Shown: positions 51,414 to 60,025 of the stretch, one piece after another | Numbering within the stretch: the stretch's first letter is position 1 | How the letters are laid out: each line of letters starts with the position of its first letter | Source of the DNA: Alphaproteobacteria bacterium | GTDB taxonomy: Bacteria; Pseudomonadota; Alphaproteobacteria; Rhizobiales; Beijerinckiaceae | DNA: 64,000 nt | NCBI GenBank assembly: GCA_016869595.1 | Contig: VGDT01000001.1 | Span: forward strand, 287,367 to 351,366 | Reading direction: 5' to 3' | The notes under the pieces: generated by a model | The model's input: only the letters and a program-made list of their open reading frames with translations | Told to the model about the DNA's origin: nothing | Database searches by the model: none | Translations under genes and position numbers: made by a program

Positions 51414-52499
51414 ATGGACCAAAATGATTTTGGCGTCATTGAGTTGGTCGATGAAGACCGAATCTATCCGGGCTCGCGATTTAGCGAAGTTCGCGACGCA
51501 GTTTTCGCCAATCCCTATCAAAAGGTTTGGGGCGCGCCTGGAGAAGAGCCGCTCCCCTTCGTGATGCCGACCTTTTTCGACATGTTGCGCGTCTTATGGA
51601 AGGGCAGGCACTATTTGACGCAGGCCGCCGAGCGATCGGTCGATGCGCGCAGCGATCTCAGGTGGGGGCCTGATAGAAAGGGCTTCAGACGCATCGTGCA
51701 CCCCTGGGGCGTCGTTTTGACGGGACTCTGGGAGATCACCGAAGACAGCGGATACACCGGCTATTTCCAGAAGGGCAGCAAGGCGCTGATCGTCGCGCGC
51801 TATTCCAATGGCGGCGCGGTGCAGCGCGGCAAACCGCGCGGGCAGGGCATCGCCGGCAAGCTCTTCCCGACGACGGATCCAGAACACAAAGAGTCGTTGC
51901 AGACGGCGAACTTCTTCACGATCGACGATATCGTCGGCGCATCGACGCGCTACATCAACGATGTTGATTTCGTGAATGCGCCAAACGTCACTCTTTCGAA
52001 TGACTGGGCGACCTCGCCAATCGTCATGACTGCGGGCGTCGTATTCGCCATCACCGATAAGGATCCGACTGAGCGGCAGCTCCACGAAATCGCCGAGCTC
52101 GGCAAACCTCGTGACCTTCCAACCCGCGCGCCACGTTTCATGCGTTTGAAGCTTGCGCCGGACCATCCGCGGATCGAAGGAGAGGGACTCGATTCACGCG
52201 ACGAATTGCTCGCGATGATGTTCGACAAGGGCGATCCGACGCCCAAGCGCAAAATCGTCTTCGCCATCGAAGTCACCGAGGATGGCGAAGTGACCGGCAT
52301 TACAGGATTTAAGAAGGGGACGTTCCGCAATTGGCGGAGGATTGGCGCAATTACCTTCGACAACGCCGTCGTTTCCTATAACGGCGATCGCGTCCTGCAT
52401 TTCCATCATCCGAATTGGCGCATCGATCGCAACGATCCGGCGACGAGGTTCCGGCCCGCGCCACAAAGCGGGGAAGTGGAAAAGGCCGAGGCGATGTAG
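51414..52499 (+). CDS. Catalase-fold-like hypothetical protein
   Basis: A 361-residue soluble protein with GAGGGG Shine-Dalgarno. The middle VARYSNGGAVQRGKPRGQGIAGKLF and TANFFTIDDI resemble the catalase-family segment around RFS...RDPRGFAVKF and its following strand, suggesting a heme-binding catalase-like fold as in SrpA/catalase-related proteins. The usual distal-His motif is not obvious, so activity as a catalase is doubtful. Monocistronic, 74 bp before ndk. Function unknown. Confidence 0.4.
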   Translation: MDQNDFGVIELVDEDRIYPGSRFSEVRDAVFANPYQKVWGAPGEEPLPFVMPTFFDMLRVLWKGRHYLTQAAERSVDARSDLRWGPDRKGFRRIVHPWGVVLTGLWEITEDSGYTGYFQKGSKALIVARYSNGGAVQRGKPRGQGIAGKLFPTTDPEHKESLQTANFFTIDDIVGASTRYINDVDFVNAPNVTLSNDWATSPIVMTAGVVFAITDKDPTERQLHEIAELGKPRDLPTRAPRFMRLKLAPDHPRIEGEGLDSRDELLAMMFDKGDPTPKRKIVFAIEVTEDGEVTGITGFKKGTFRNWRRIGAITFDNAVVSYNGDRVLHFHHPNWRIDRNDPATRFRPAPQSGEVEKAEAM

Positions 52500-52573
52500 G
52501 CTTGCCGCCTCGTTGACCACCCGATATAAGCGCGGCGCCTAACCATACTCAAACGACGAGGCGATGCGCTCCT

Positions 52574-52996
52574 ATGGCGATCGAACGCACTTTTTCCATT
52601 CTCAAACCCGACGCGACGAAGCGCAATCTCACCGGCAAGATCAACGCGCTGATCGAAGGCGCGGGCCTGCGCATCGTCGCCCAAAAACGCATCCACATGA
52701 CGCGCGAACAGGCGGAAACCTTTTACGCCGTGCATAAGGAGCGCCCCTTTTTCGGCGAGCTCGTCGATTTCATGATTTCCGAGCCGGTCGTCGTGCAGGT
52801 GCTCGAAGGCGAAAACGCCATCGCCCGCTATCGCGAAGTCATGGGCGCGACGAACCCCGCGAACGCCGCGCCGGGGACAATTCGCAAGGAACATGCGCTG
52901 AGCGTCGGCGAGAATTCGGTTCACGGCTCCGACGCGCCGGAAACTGCGGCGGTGGAAATCGCGCAGTTCTTTTGTGGCAACGAGATCGTCGGTTAA
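52574..52996 (+). CDS. ndk: Nucleoside diphosphate kinase
   Basis: A 140-residue enzyme balancing NTP pools. It shows [60 protein letters not shown] with the phosphorylated His in the VHGSD motif, and the tail [11 protein letters not shown]. Full length. Confidence 0.96.
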   Translation: MAIERTFSILKPDATKRNLTGKINALIEGAGLRIVAQKRIHMTREQAETFYAVHKERPFFGELVDFMISEPVVVQVLEGENAIARYREVMGATNPANAAPGTIRKEHALSVGENSVHGSDAPETAAVEIAQFFCGNEIVG

Positions 52997-53078
52997 GCGA
53001 ACGCGATGCCCGCGCGTGTCGCGGGCAGCCCTCCGACACCTCGTCGTGGATGACCGGGGCAAGCCCGGCCATGACATC

Positions 53079-53786
53079 CTACGCGTTTTCCGGAAAATAC
53101 GCCTGCATGATCCTGTCGCGATAAGCGACGAGATTGGGCTTCGCGAGCGCCGCGTCTCGGACCGCGCTGTCCGCCATCGGCGCTAAGACTGACGCCAGAA
53201 AGCCGAAGACGGTCGCATCTGCGCCGCAAGGCTCATCGCCGAACAGATAGGGCTTGTCGCCGATCAGCATCGCCAGCGTTTCGATGTCGCGCACGCCAAG
53301 CGCGTCGATTTCGGTCGGCCTATGCCGGCCCATGCCCTGCGCCCATAGCGCGTTGGCGATCCTGCGGCGAATGAACCATTTCACCAAGGGACGCGCGATC
53401 GCAGGCACGCTATCGAAGAAGCGCGCCGGACCGCGTTCAAAATTCGCATCATCCATCCAGCGCGTGTGGACGACGATCCAATAGAGATGTTCCTCGCACA
53501 TCTTCTCGACGCACCAGCCGACGGCTTTTTGTTCGTCGGATAAATGCGCGTCGAAGTCGGTGCCGTATTTCTTTTCGATGTGAAAACGGATGAAGGTCGA
53601 GTCCGCGACGATTTCGCCGTCGTCATTGATGTAAGGCTGCTTGCCCTTCGGCGCCTTCGAGAATCCGCTGCGGTCTTCGACATAGTCGAGCCCCGCCAAC
53701 TTCAAGAGAACCATTGCCTTCATCACGAAAGGCGATGCGTCGGGCAGCCCGGCGACAGGGCGAAAACAGTAAAGCGTGATCGTCAT
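53079..53786 (-). CDS. Glutathione S-transferase-like protein
   Basis: A 235-residue protein. The N-terminal half (LYCFRPVAGLPDASPFVMKAMVLLKLAGLDY, GKQPYINDDGEIVADSTFI) is a thioredoxin-like GST domain; the C-terminal half is helical (FIRRRIANALWAQGMGRHRP, DATVFGFLASVLAP). It is similar in layout to the metaxin/FAXC-type GST group. Substrate unknown. Its start overlaps the purN stop by 4 bp. Confidence 0.72.
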   Translation of the reverse strand: MTITLYCFRPVAGLPDASPFVMKAMVLLKLAGLDYVEDRSGFSKAPKGKQPYINDDGEIVADSTFIRFHIEKKYGTDFDAHLSDEQKAVGWCVEKMCEEHLYWIVVHTRWMDDANFERGPARFFDSVPAIARPLVKWFIRRRIANALWAQGMGRHRPTEIDALGVRDIETLAMLIGDKPYLFGDEPCGADATVFGFLASVLAPMADSAVRDAALAKPNLVAYRDRIMQAYFPENA

Positions 53787-54454
53787 GAAATTCTCCTGGG
53801 CACCGCCGCGGCGTCAGGAACGATAAGCGCCGTCTCTTGCGCCGTCGGCGCTCCGAGCACGCGATTGCCTTCGACCCGCACCGCGCCCGACGCCACCAGC
53901 CGCAACGCCATCGGATAGATGAGATGTTCCTGCATAAGCACGCGGGCAGCGAGCGTTTGAGGCGTGTCCTCGTCGAGCACAGGCACGGCGGCCTGCGCGA
54001 CGATCGGGCCTTCGTCCATTTCGGGCGCGACGAAATGCACGGTCGCGCCGTGAATCTTGACGCCGTCGGCGAGCGCCCGCTCATGCGTGTCGAGCCCGCG
54101 GTAGGAAGGAAGAAGGGCAGGATGGACGTTCAACATGCGCCCGCGCCAGCGACCCACAAACCAGGGCGTGAACATGCGCATGAAGCCAGCGAGGCAAATG
54201 AATTGGATGCGATAGGTTTCGAGCACGATTTGCACCGAACGCTCGAATTCCTCGCGTCCCGCGTAAATCTTATGATCGACCGCGGCGGTCGCGACGCCGG
54301 CGGCCTTCGCCTTGGCGAGGCCTGGCGCATCGGGGCGGTTGGAAAGCACAAGCGCGATTTCAGCCGGAAAGCTCGGATCCTTCGCCGCGGCGATCAGCGC
54401 GTCCATGTTCGAGCCGCGCCCCGAGATGAGAATCGCGGTGCGCAGCCGCGTCAC
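53783..54454 (-). CDS. purN: Phosphoribosylglycinamide formyltransferase
   Basis: A 223-residue enzyme transferring a formyl group from 10-formyl-THF to GAR. Motifs: [84 protein letters not shown]. Longer than E. coli PurN by an extension at the C-terminus. It overlaps purM by 4 bp. Confidence 0.95.
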   Translation of the reverse strand: MTRLRTAILISGRGSNMDALIAAAKDPSFPAEIALVLSNRPDAPGLAKAKAAGVATAAVDHKIYAGREEFERSVQIVLETYRIQFICLAGFMRMFTPWFVGRWRGRMLNVHPALLPSYRGLDTHERALADGVKIHGATVHFVAPEMDEGPIVAQAAVPVLDEDTPQTLAARVLMQEHLIYPMALRLVASGAVRVEGNRVLGAPTAQETALIVPDAAAVPRRIS

Positions 54455-55515
54455 AACCCAAGGGCCCCGCGCGTAACGACTCGCTCTGGGCCTTCCGTCT
54501 CGATGATTTCACCGATGCGCAGGGGCTTCTCGCCGACGGCGCGCAAGGCGGCGTCCACTTCGGCGGCGGCGGGCCCGGAGGCCACGACCGCCATGCCGAT
54601 TCCGCAGTTGAAAGTGCGCAGCATCTCGTTCTGCGCGATCTCTCCCGTCTTCGCGAGCCAGCGGAAAACCGGCGGGGGATCGAAGGCGGAGAGATCGAGC
54701 GCGACGCCGAGTCCGTTTGGCAGAACGCGCGGCAGATTGTCGGGAAACCCGCCGCCGGTGATATGGGCGAGGGCGACGATATGCGGCGTCGCCTTCAGGG
54801 CGGCGAGGAGCGGCTTCACGTAGATGCGCGTCGGCGTCAACAACGCCTTCGCCAGATTGAGGTCGCGCGCGAAAGGCGCGGTGGCGCTCCATGCAAGTCC
54901 GGCGCGTTTCACAATGCTGCGCACGAGCGAAAAGCCGTTGGAGTGGACGCCGGACGAGGGAAGTCCGAAGACGACGTCGCCGGCGCAGACGTCGCGGGGC
55001 AGGAGACGATTGCGCTCCGCAGCGCCCACGGCGAATCCGGCGAGATCATAGTCTCCGCGCGCATAGAGGCCGGGCATTTCGGCGGTCTCGCCGCCAAGCA
55101 GAGCGCAGCCCGCTTCGACGCAACCGGCGGCGATTCCTTTCACCACCGTCGCGGCGGCGTTGGGGTCGAGTTTTCCGGCGGCGTAATAATCCAAGAAGAA
55201 GAGCGGTTCGGCGCCCTGGACGATAAGGTCGTTGACGCACATGGCGACGAGATCGATTCCGATCGTGTCGTGCAGGCCGGATTCGATCGCGATCTTCACC
55301 TTGGTGCCCACGCCGTCATTGGCCGCGACCAGCACAGGGTCGGAAAATCCTGCGGCCTTGAGGTCGAACACGCCGCCAAAGCCGCCGATCTCGCCGTCGG
55401 CGCCCGAGCGCCGAGTCGAACGCACGGCGGGGCGGATCATATCGACGAGGCGATTGCCCGCATCGATGTCGACGCCGGCTTCCGCGTAGGTGAGACCCGA
55501 AACTCTCTGTTGCAT
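54451..55515 (-). CDS. purM: Phosphoribosylformylglycinamidine cyclo-ligase
   Basis: A 354-residue ATP-dependent ligase forming AIR. It contains [96 protein letters not shown] and [16 protein letters not shown]. The start at 55515 avoids 19 extra residues. purM-purN form the usual operon. Confidence 0.96.
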   Translation of the reverse strand: MQQRVSGLTYAEAGVDIDAGNRLVDMIRPAVRSTRRSGADGEIGGFGGVFDLKAAGFSDPVLVAANDGVGTKVKIAIESGLHDTIGIDLVAMCVNDLIVQGAEPLFFLDYYAAGKLDPNAAATVVKGIAAGCVEAGCALLGGETAEMPGLYARGDYDLAGFAVGAAERNRLLPRDVCAGDVVFGLPSSGVHSNGFSLVRSIVKRAGLAWSATAPFARDLNLAKALLTPTRIYVKPLLAALKATPHIVALAHITGGGFPDNLPRVLPNGLGVALDLSAFDPPPVFRWLAKTGEIAQNEMLRTFNCGIGMAVVASGPAAAEVDAALRAVGEKPLRIGEIIETEGPERVVTRGALGL

Positions 55516-55661
55516 ATCGTCCTTCGCGCGGTGGGCGCCGATTAGATGGGCGCAAGCGGCTGCGGCTGTCAAATCCGCCGAAAAAAGCTACGCTCTTGTG
55601 CGTTTGCACAAGTTTTTTCGTGGCGCGGCATATTTAAATGTGGCCGCAAAGGAGTAGCGCC

Positions 55662-56741
55662 ATGAAGTCTCGCTTCACCATCGATGATATCGCAGCCGCA
55701 CGCGACGCGGGCGCGATCGACGCAACGACGTTCGAGCGGCTATCGCAGTTTCTGGTCTCGCAACCCGTCGTCGCGACGCAGGCGACTTCTCAAGCGCCGC
55801 GCTATGACTTCGTCAATCTGCTTTGGTACGCGGGCGCGCTTATCGTGCTCAGCGCCATGGGCCTGTTTTCCACGACCGCCTTCGGCTTCTGGGGCGACAA
55901 GGCGTTGCTGACCACAGCGCTTGTGTACGCCGTCCTGTTCACCTTGGCTGGCGCCTATCTGTGGCGCAAGCGCGGCCTTCGCACGCCGGGCGGACTGCTC
56001 GTCGCCTGCGCGGTCGGCATGGCGCCGCTCGCGATCTTCGCGCTGCAATCCATGTTCGGCGTCAGCCCGGCGGGAGAAGCGCGGCCGTATGGCGACTTTT
56101 ACGTTTGGGTCAAGTCGAGTTGGTTGCCCATGGAGATTGGAACGATCGCCGCGGCGTGCATCGCGCTGCTCGCCTTTCCTTTCCCTTTCCTTGTCATGAT
56201 CATCGCTTTCTCGCTCTGGTTCATGTCGATGGATCTGACGCCGTGGCTGATGGGCGTCACGGAATTTTCCTGGGATCAGCGCGCGACGGTGAGCATGTAT
56301 TTCGGCCTCGCCGTGCTTGCCGTCGCCTGGCTCGTCGATCTTAAGCGCTGGCGCAGCGGCGATTTCGCCTTCTGGCTGCATCTTTTTGGCCTGTTGGCGT
56401 TTTGGGGCGGGCTCACGTCGCAAAACAGTGGCGGCGAACTCGGCAAGGCGCTCTATTGCGCGATCAACGTCGGGTTGATCTTTCTTTCTGTCTTCCTGAT
56501 GCGTCGGGCCTATGCGGTTTTCGGCGCGATCGGCGTGACGACCTATCTCGGTTATCTCGCGAGCAGCGTTTTCCAGGATTCGATCCTCTTCCCCTTCGCG
56601 CTTTCAGGGATCGGCGTTCTGCTCATCGTCTTTGGCCTTTTGTTCCACCGCTATGGCGCCGCCATAGGAGCGGAGATCGGCGAATTGCTGCCCTCGCATT
56701 TGCGCGGATTGCGCCCGGCGCATGCGCGTGAGGAGACCTAG
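55662..56741 (+). CDS. Multi-span membrane protein, DUF2157-like
   Basis: A 359-residue protein with about nine hydrophobic spans following a cytosolic N-terminus (SRFTIDDIAAARDAGAIDAT). Typical layout of DUF2157-type proteins: an N-terminal soluble stretch, then many spans ending in LSGIGVLLIVFGLLFHRYG. The ATG at 55662 has AAAGGAG 8 nt upstream. Function unknown. Confidence 0.6.
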   Translation: MKSRFTIDDIAAARDAGAIDATTFERLSQFLVSQPVVATQATSQAPRYDFVNLLWYAGALIVLSAMGLFSTTAFGFWGDKALLTTALVYAVLFTLAGAYLWRKRGLRTPGGLLVACAVGMAPLAIFALQSMFGVSPAGEARPYGDFYVWVKSSWLPMEIGTIAAACIALLAFPFPFLVMIIAFSLWFMSMDLTPWLMGVTEFSWDQRATVSMYFGLAVLAVAWLVDLKRWRSGDFAFWLHLFGLLAFWGGLTSQNSGGELGKALYCAINVGLIFLSVFLMRRAYAVFGAIGVTTYLGYLASSVFQDSILFPFALSGIGVLLIVFGLLFHRYGAAIGAEIGELLPSHLRGLRPAHAREET

Positions 56742-56899
56742 CTTGGCCTCGCGGCGGCTTTTGGCGATTGATTGCGCTTTAGGCGGATGCGGATTATATA
56801 GGCGGCATCCCAACATGGACGGTCGTTCTGTGGGTCGCTGGCGCCGGGCGGCGCGGCGCCGGACGTTCCCGCCATGTCTGATCAAGGAGGCTTCTAAAG

Positions 56900-57616
56900 A
56901 TGAGCAACGCCCCGTTGATGCCGAAGGCCACGGCCGTTTGGCTCGTCGAAAATACGTCGCTGACGTTCGATCAAATCGCCGATTTCTGCAAATTGCATCC
57001 TCTTGAAGTGAAGGGGATCGCGGACGGCGAGGTCGCGGCGGGCATTCGCGGCCATGATCCGATCACTTCAGGGCAACTCACGCGCGAAGAGATTGAAAAG
57101 GCGGAAAAGGACCCCGCCCATCGCCTTCATCTCTCGGTTTCCAAGGTCGTCGTGCCGGAAGTCAAGAAAGCGCGCGGTCCGCGCTACACGCCGCTGTCCC
57201 GCCGCCAGGACCGTCCGAACGCGATTTTGTGGCTTGTGCGCAATCACCCCGAGCTGAAGGACGCGCAGATCATGCGTCTCGTCGGCACGACAAAGACGAC
57301 GCTGAAGGCGATCCGCGAGCGCACGCACTGGAATTCCGCGGCGCTGACGCCGATGGACCCGGTGACGCTCGGACTTTGCTCGCAGATCGATCTCGACTTC
57401 GAGGTCAATCGCGCCGCAAAGGAGAAGCCGGCGGCGGCCGAGGATCATGGACAGACTCTGGTGCCAGCGAGCGTCACCACGAGTCCGCGGCCGGAGCCGG
57501 CGACGACCGAGGATGTTTTCGGCAAGGCCAAACCAGCGGCGCCGCAGGACGAGGAAGACAACTTCGACGCCGATCGCGTGTTTGGTCGTCTCAAAGACGT
57601 CGATTTCGGCGAGTGA
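56900..57616 (+). CDS. DUF1013 family protein (TrcR-like)
   Basis: A 238-residue protein with an N-terminal helix-turn-helix-like part (ATAVWLVENTSLTFDQIADF and CKLHPLEVKGIADGEV) and a second in NAILWLVRNHPELKDAQIMRLVGTTKTTLKAIRERTHWN. This is the family of alphaproteobacterial TrcR, linked to transcription and cell-cycle control in Caulobacter. The last 70 residues are acidic and low in complexity. Likely a DNA-bound regulator; not essential to any operon here. Confidence 0.82.
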   Translation: MSNAPLMPKATAVWLVENTSLTFDQIADFCKLHPLEVKGIADGEVAAGIRGHDPITSGQLTREEIEKAEKDPAHRLHLSVSKVVVPEVKKARGPRYTPLSRRQDRPNAILWLVRNHPELKDAQIMRLVGTTKTTLKAIRERTHWNSAALTPMDPVTLGLCSQIDLDFEVNRAAKEKPAAAEDHGQTLVPASVTTSPRPEPATTEDVFGKAKPAAPQDEEDNFDADRVFGRLKDVDFGE

Positions 57617-57775
57617 GGACGGGAAATTGCGCGCGAGCTGCGATTGATCAACCGGAAGCTCGCGCGTATCTTTCGCATTAAGAGCTTAACCGCGCCGACT
57701 CGCTCATAATTCGCTTCGGCGAGCGCCGCTTCGCCGCGATCATAGTCTCGCTTGGCGAACCTGTGGACTCTCCGG

Positions 57776-59434
57776 ATGACCGACTCGCCTTATGATCGCG
57801 ACCTCGAACGAAATCCCGCCAATTTTCAGCCGCTGACGCCAATCACATTTCTGGAGCGCGCCGCGGCCGTCTTCCCCGAGCGCATCGCAATCATGCACGG
57901 CCCGCTGCGGCGCAACTATCGGGACTTTTATGCCCGTAGCCTGCGGCTCGCGAGCGCTCTCGAAATGGCCGGGCTTGGTCGCGGCGACACCGTTTCCGTC
58001 ATGCTCGCCAACACGCCGGCAATGCTCGAATGCCACTACGGCGTGCCGATGATGGACGCCGTTCTCAACACGCTGAATACGCGGCTCGACGCCGCGATCC
58101 TCGCCTTCACGCTCGATCACGCCGAGACAAAGGCGCTCATCGTCGACCGCGAGTTTTCAGGCGTCATTCGCGAGGCGCTTTCGCTCGCGAAGGCGAAGCC
58201 CCTGATCATCGACTACAACGATCCAGAATATGACGGGCCCGGCGAGCGACTTGGTTCCGTCGACTATGAGGACTTCCTGCTCTCGGGCGACGTCGATTAT
58301 GAGTGGACGCCGCCTCGCGACGAGTGGGACGCGATCTCGCTCAATTACACGTCCGGCACGACCGGCGATCCGAAAGGCGTCGTCTATCATCATCGCGGCG
58401 CCTATCTCACCGCGCTCGGCAATGTGCTCACCGGCGATATGGGCCGTCATCCGGTCTATCTGTGGACCCTGCCGATGTTCCATTGCAACGGTTGGTGCTT
58501 CCCCTGGTCGATTTCGGTCAACGCCGGCACGCATATCTGTCTACGACAGGTGCGCGCCGGCCATATTTACGAGCTGATGGCTGAGCATGGCGTGACGCAT
58601 CTCTGCGGCGCGCCGATCGTGATGTCGACGCTTCTCAACGCCGGCGAATCGGAGAAGAAGCCGCTCAAGCGAACCGCGCGATTCTTCACGGCCGCCGCGC
58701 CGCCGCCGCAGGCGGTGCTCGCCGGCATGAAGGCCGCGGGCTTTGAAGTCACGCATCTTTACGGATTGACCGAAACTTACGGCCCGGCCGCCGTCAATGA
58801 ATGGCAGGACGACTGGGATTCGCTTGATGGGGCTTCGCAAGCGCAGATGAAGGCGCGCCAAGGCGTGCGCTATCTTGTTCTCGAGGATCTCGACGTGATC
58901 GACCCTGACACGATGCAGCCGGCGCCGCGTGACGGCGCGACGATGGGCGAAGTCATGTTTCGCGGCAACGTCGTCATGAAGGGTTACCTGAAGAACAAGA
59001 GCGCCACCGACAAAGCCTTTCACGGCGGCTGGTTTCATTCAGGCGATCTTGGCGTGCGTCATCCCGACGGATACATCCAGCTCAAGGATCGCTCGAAGGA
59101 CATCATCATCTCGGGCGGCGAAAATATTTCCTCGATCGAGGTCGAGGACGCGCTGTTTCGGCATCCGAAAGTCCGCGCCGCTGCGGTTGTCGCCGCTCCC
59201 GACGATAAATGGGGTGAAACGCCCTGCGCCTTCGTCGAGCTAAAGGATGGCGAGGAGGCGACAGCGGAGGAGCTGATCGACTGGACGCGTCAGCACTTGG
59301 CGCATTTCAAATGCCCGCGCCACGTTGTCTTTTGCGAGCTACCGAAGACTTCGACGGGGAAGATACGCAAATATGTTTTGCGCGAACGCGCGCGGGAGAT
59401 TTGGCCAGCGAACGCGACGACGGCGTCTCTGTGA
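57776..59434 (+). CDS. Acyl-CoA synthetase (AMP-forming, AlkK-like)
   Basis: A 552-residue adenylating ligase. Motif A3 NYTSGTTGDPKGVVYHHRG, A5 GLTETYGPAAVNEWQ, A7 FHSGDLGVRHPDGYIQLKDR, A8 SKDIIISGGENISSIEVE and A10 KTSTGKIRKYVLRERA are complete. The FHCNGWCFPWSISVNAGTHI segment places it with the medium-chain AlkK-type fatty acyl-CoA ligases. It activates fatty or short-chain acids; the substrate cannot be read off. The start is the ATG at 57776. Confidence 0.92.
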   Translation: MTDSPYDRDLERNPANFQPLTPITFLERAAAVFPERIAIMHGPLRRNYRDFYARSLRLASALEMAGLGRGDTVSVMLANTPAMLECHYGVPMMDAVLNTLNTRLDAAILAFTLDHAETKALIVDREFSGVIREALSLAKAKPLIIDYNDPEYDGPGERLGSVDYEDFLLSGDVDYEWTPPRDEWDAISLNYTSGTTGDPKGVVYHHRGAYLTALGNVLTGDMGRHPVYLWTLPMFHCNGWCFPWSISVNAGTHICLRQVRAGHIYELMAEHGVTHLCGAPIVMSTLLNAGESEKKPLKRTARFFTAAAPPPQAVLAGMKAAGFEVTHLYGLTETYGPAAVNEWQDDWDSLDGASQAQMKARQGVRYLVLEDLDVIDPDTMQPAPRDGATMGEVMFRGNVVMKGYLKNKSATDKAFHGGWFHSGDLGVRHPDGYIQLKDRSKDIIISGGENISSIEVEDALFRHPKVRAAAVVAAPDDKWGETPCAFVELKDGEEATAEELIDWTRQHLAHFKCPRHVVFCELPKTSTGKIRKYVLRERAREIWPANATTASL

Positions 59435-59459
59435 ATGGCCCAAAGAAAAGGCGCTAAAA

Positions 59460-59496
59460 ACTGAAGAAGCCAGCAGTCCGCTGGACTGCCGGCTTC
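59460..59496 (-). terminator. Terminator of the small glycine-rich membrane ORF
   Basis: Minus-strand hairpin: GAAGCCAGCAGTCC (59466-59479) pairs with GGACTGCCGGCTTC (59483-59496), one mismatch and a 3-nt loop. The A-rich stretch 59455-59460 on the plus strand becomes a TTTTTAG tail on the minus strand. Ends transcription about 50 bp after the small ORF at 59548-59715. Confidence 0.7.
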
Positions 59497-59547
59497 GCGT
59501 CGAGGGCGGAAGGCCGAAACTTTCCGCGCCCCGCTCGTAGCCCTCAA

Positions 59548-59715
59548 TTAGAAGAAGAGGCCGAGGCAGCCGCCCGCAAGACCGCCGACCACGGCCGCCG
59601 CGATCGTGTTCGGAATGCCGCCGAGAGCGACAGAAGCGAGACCGCCGAGAATGACGGCGCCGATGCCAGCGAAGACGTAGGTGTTCGTGGTGATTTCGAG
59701 TTCTTTCTGAGCCAT
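59548..59715 (-). CDS. Small glycine-rich membrane protein (55 residues)
   Basis: The ORF begins MAQKELEITTNTYVFAGIGA and ends GGLAGGCLGLFF, giving two short hydrophobic spans full of Gly/Ala (VILGGLASVALGG and TIAAAVVGGLAGGCLG). A strong Shine-Dalgarno GAGGAG lies 9 nt upstream and a clear terminator lies downstream, so it is a real monocistronic gene despite its size. No known family; could be an envelope or toxin-like membrane peptide. Confidence 0.65.
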   Translation of the reverse strand: MAQKELEITTNTYVFAGIGAVILGGLASVALGGIPNTIAAAVVGGLAGGCLGLFF

Positions 59716-59903
59716 TGTTCTTCACTCCTCTTATTTCGTTCCCTGAGTCGCGCCTTGTCCGCCGGCGCATTCTCATCCCTACGGGCGCGTCATTTCGACG
59801 CAGGCGGGAGGTTAGCACAAGTTCGCGCTGAGTCAATCGCACGTGCGACAGGATGTCGCGGATTTAAGCCTTTGAAAGATAAAGCTGTCAGCCCTTCATC
59901 GAA

Positions 59904-59928
59904 TTTTTCGCCTCTCAAAGGCGAAAAA
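59904..59928. repeat. Perfect hairpin upstream of the ABC transporter gene
   Basis: TTTTTCGCCT (59904-59913) pairs perfectly with AGGCGAAAAA (59919-59928), 5-nt loop. Both strands start with a T-run and end with an A-run, so it is not a rho-independent terminator for either strand. Part of a 310-bp stretch (59716-60025) with no gene. Confidence 0.5.
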
Positions 59929-60025
59929 GAAATTTCATTTTTGAAACGCTTCAGTGTCCGCTTTCGCTCGCAGAGCGCTCGCATCAATTCGTTTTCGTCG
60001 AACACGGACGCTATACCGCCTGCCG

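Noticed and set aside
59904..59928. Hairpin upstream of the ABC transporter as a terminator
   Set aside because: The T-run lies 5' and the A-run 3' on both strands, so no U-tract follows the stem in either direction.
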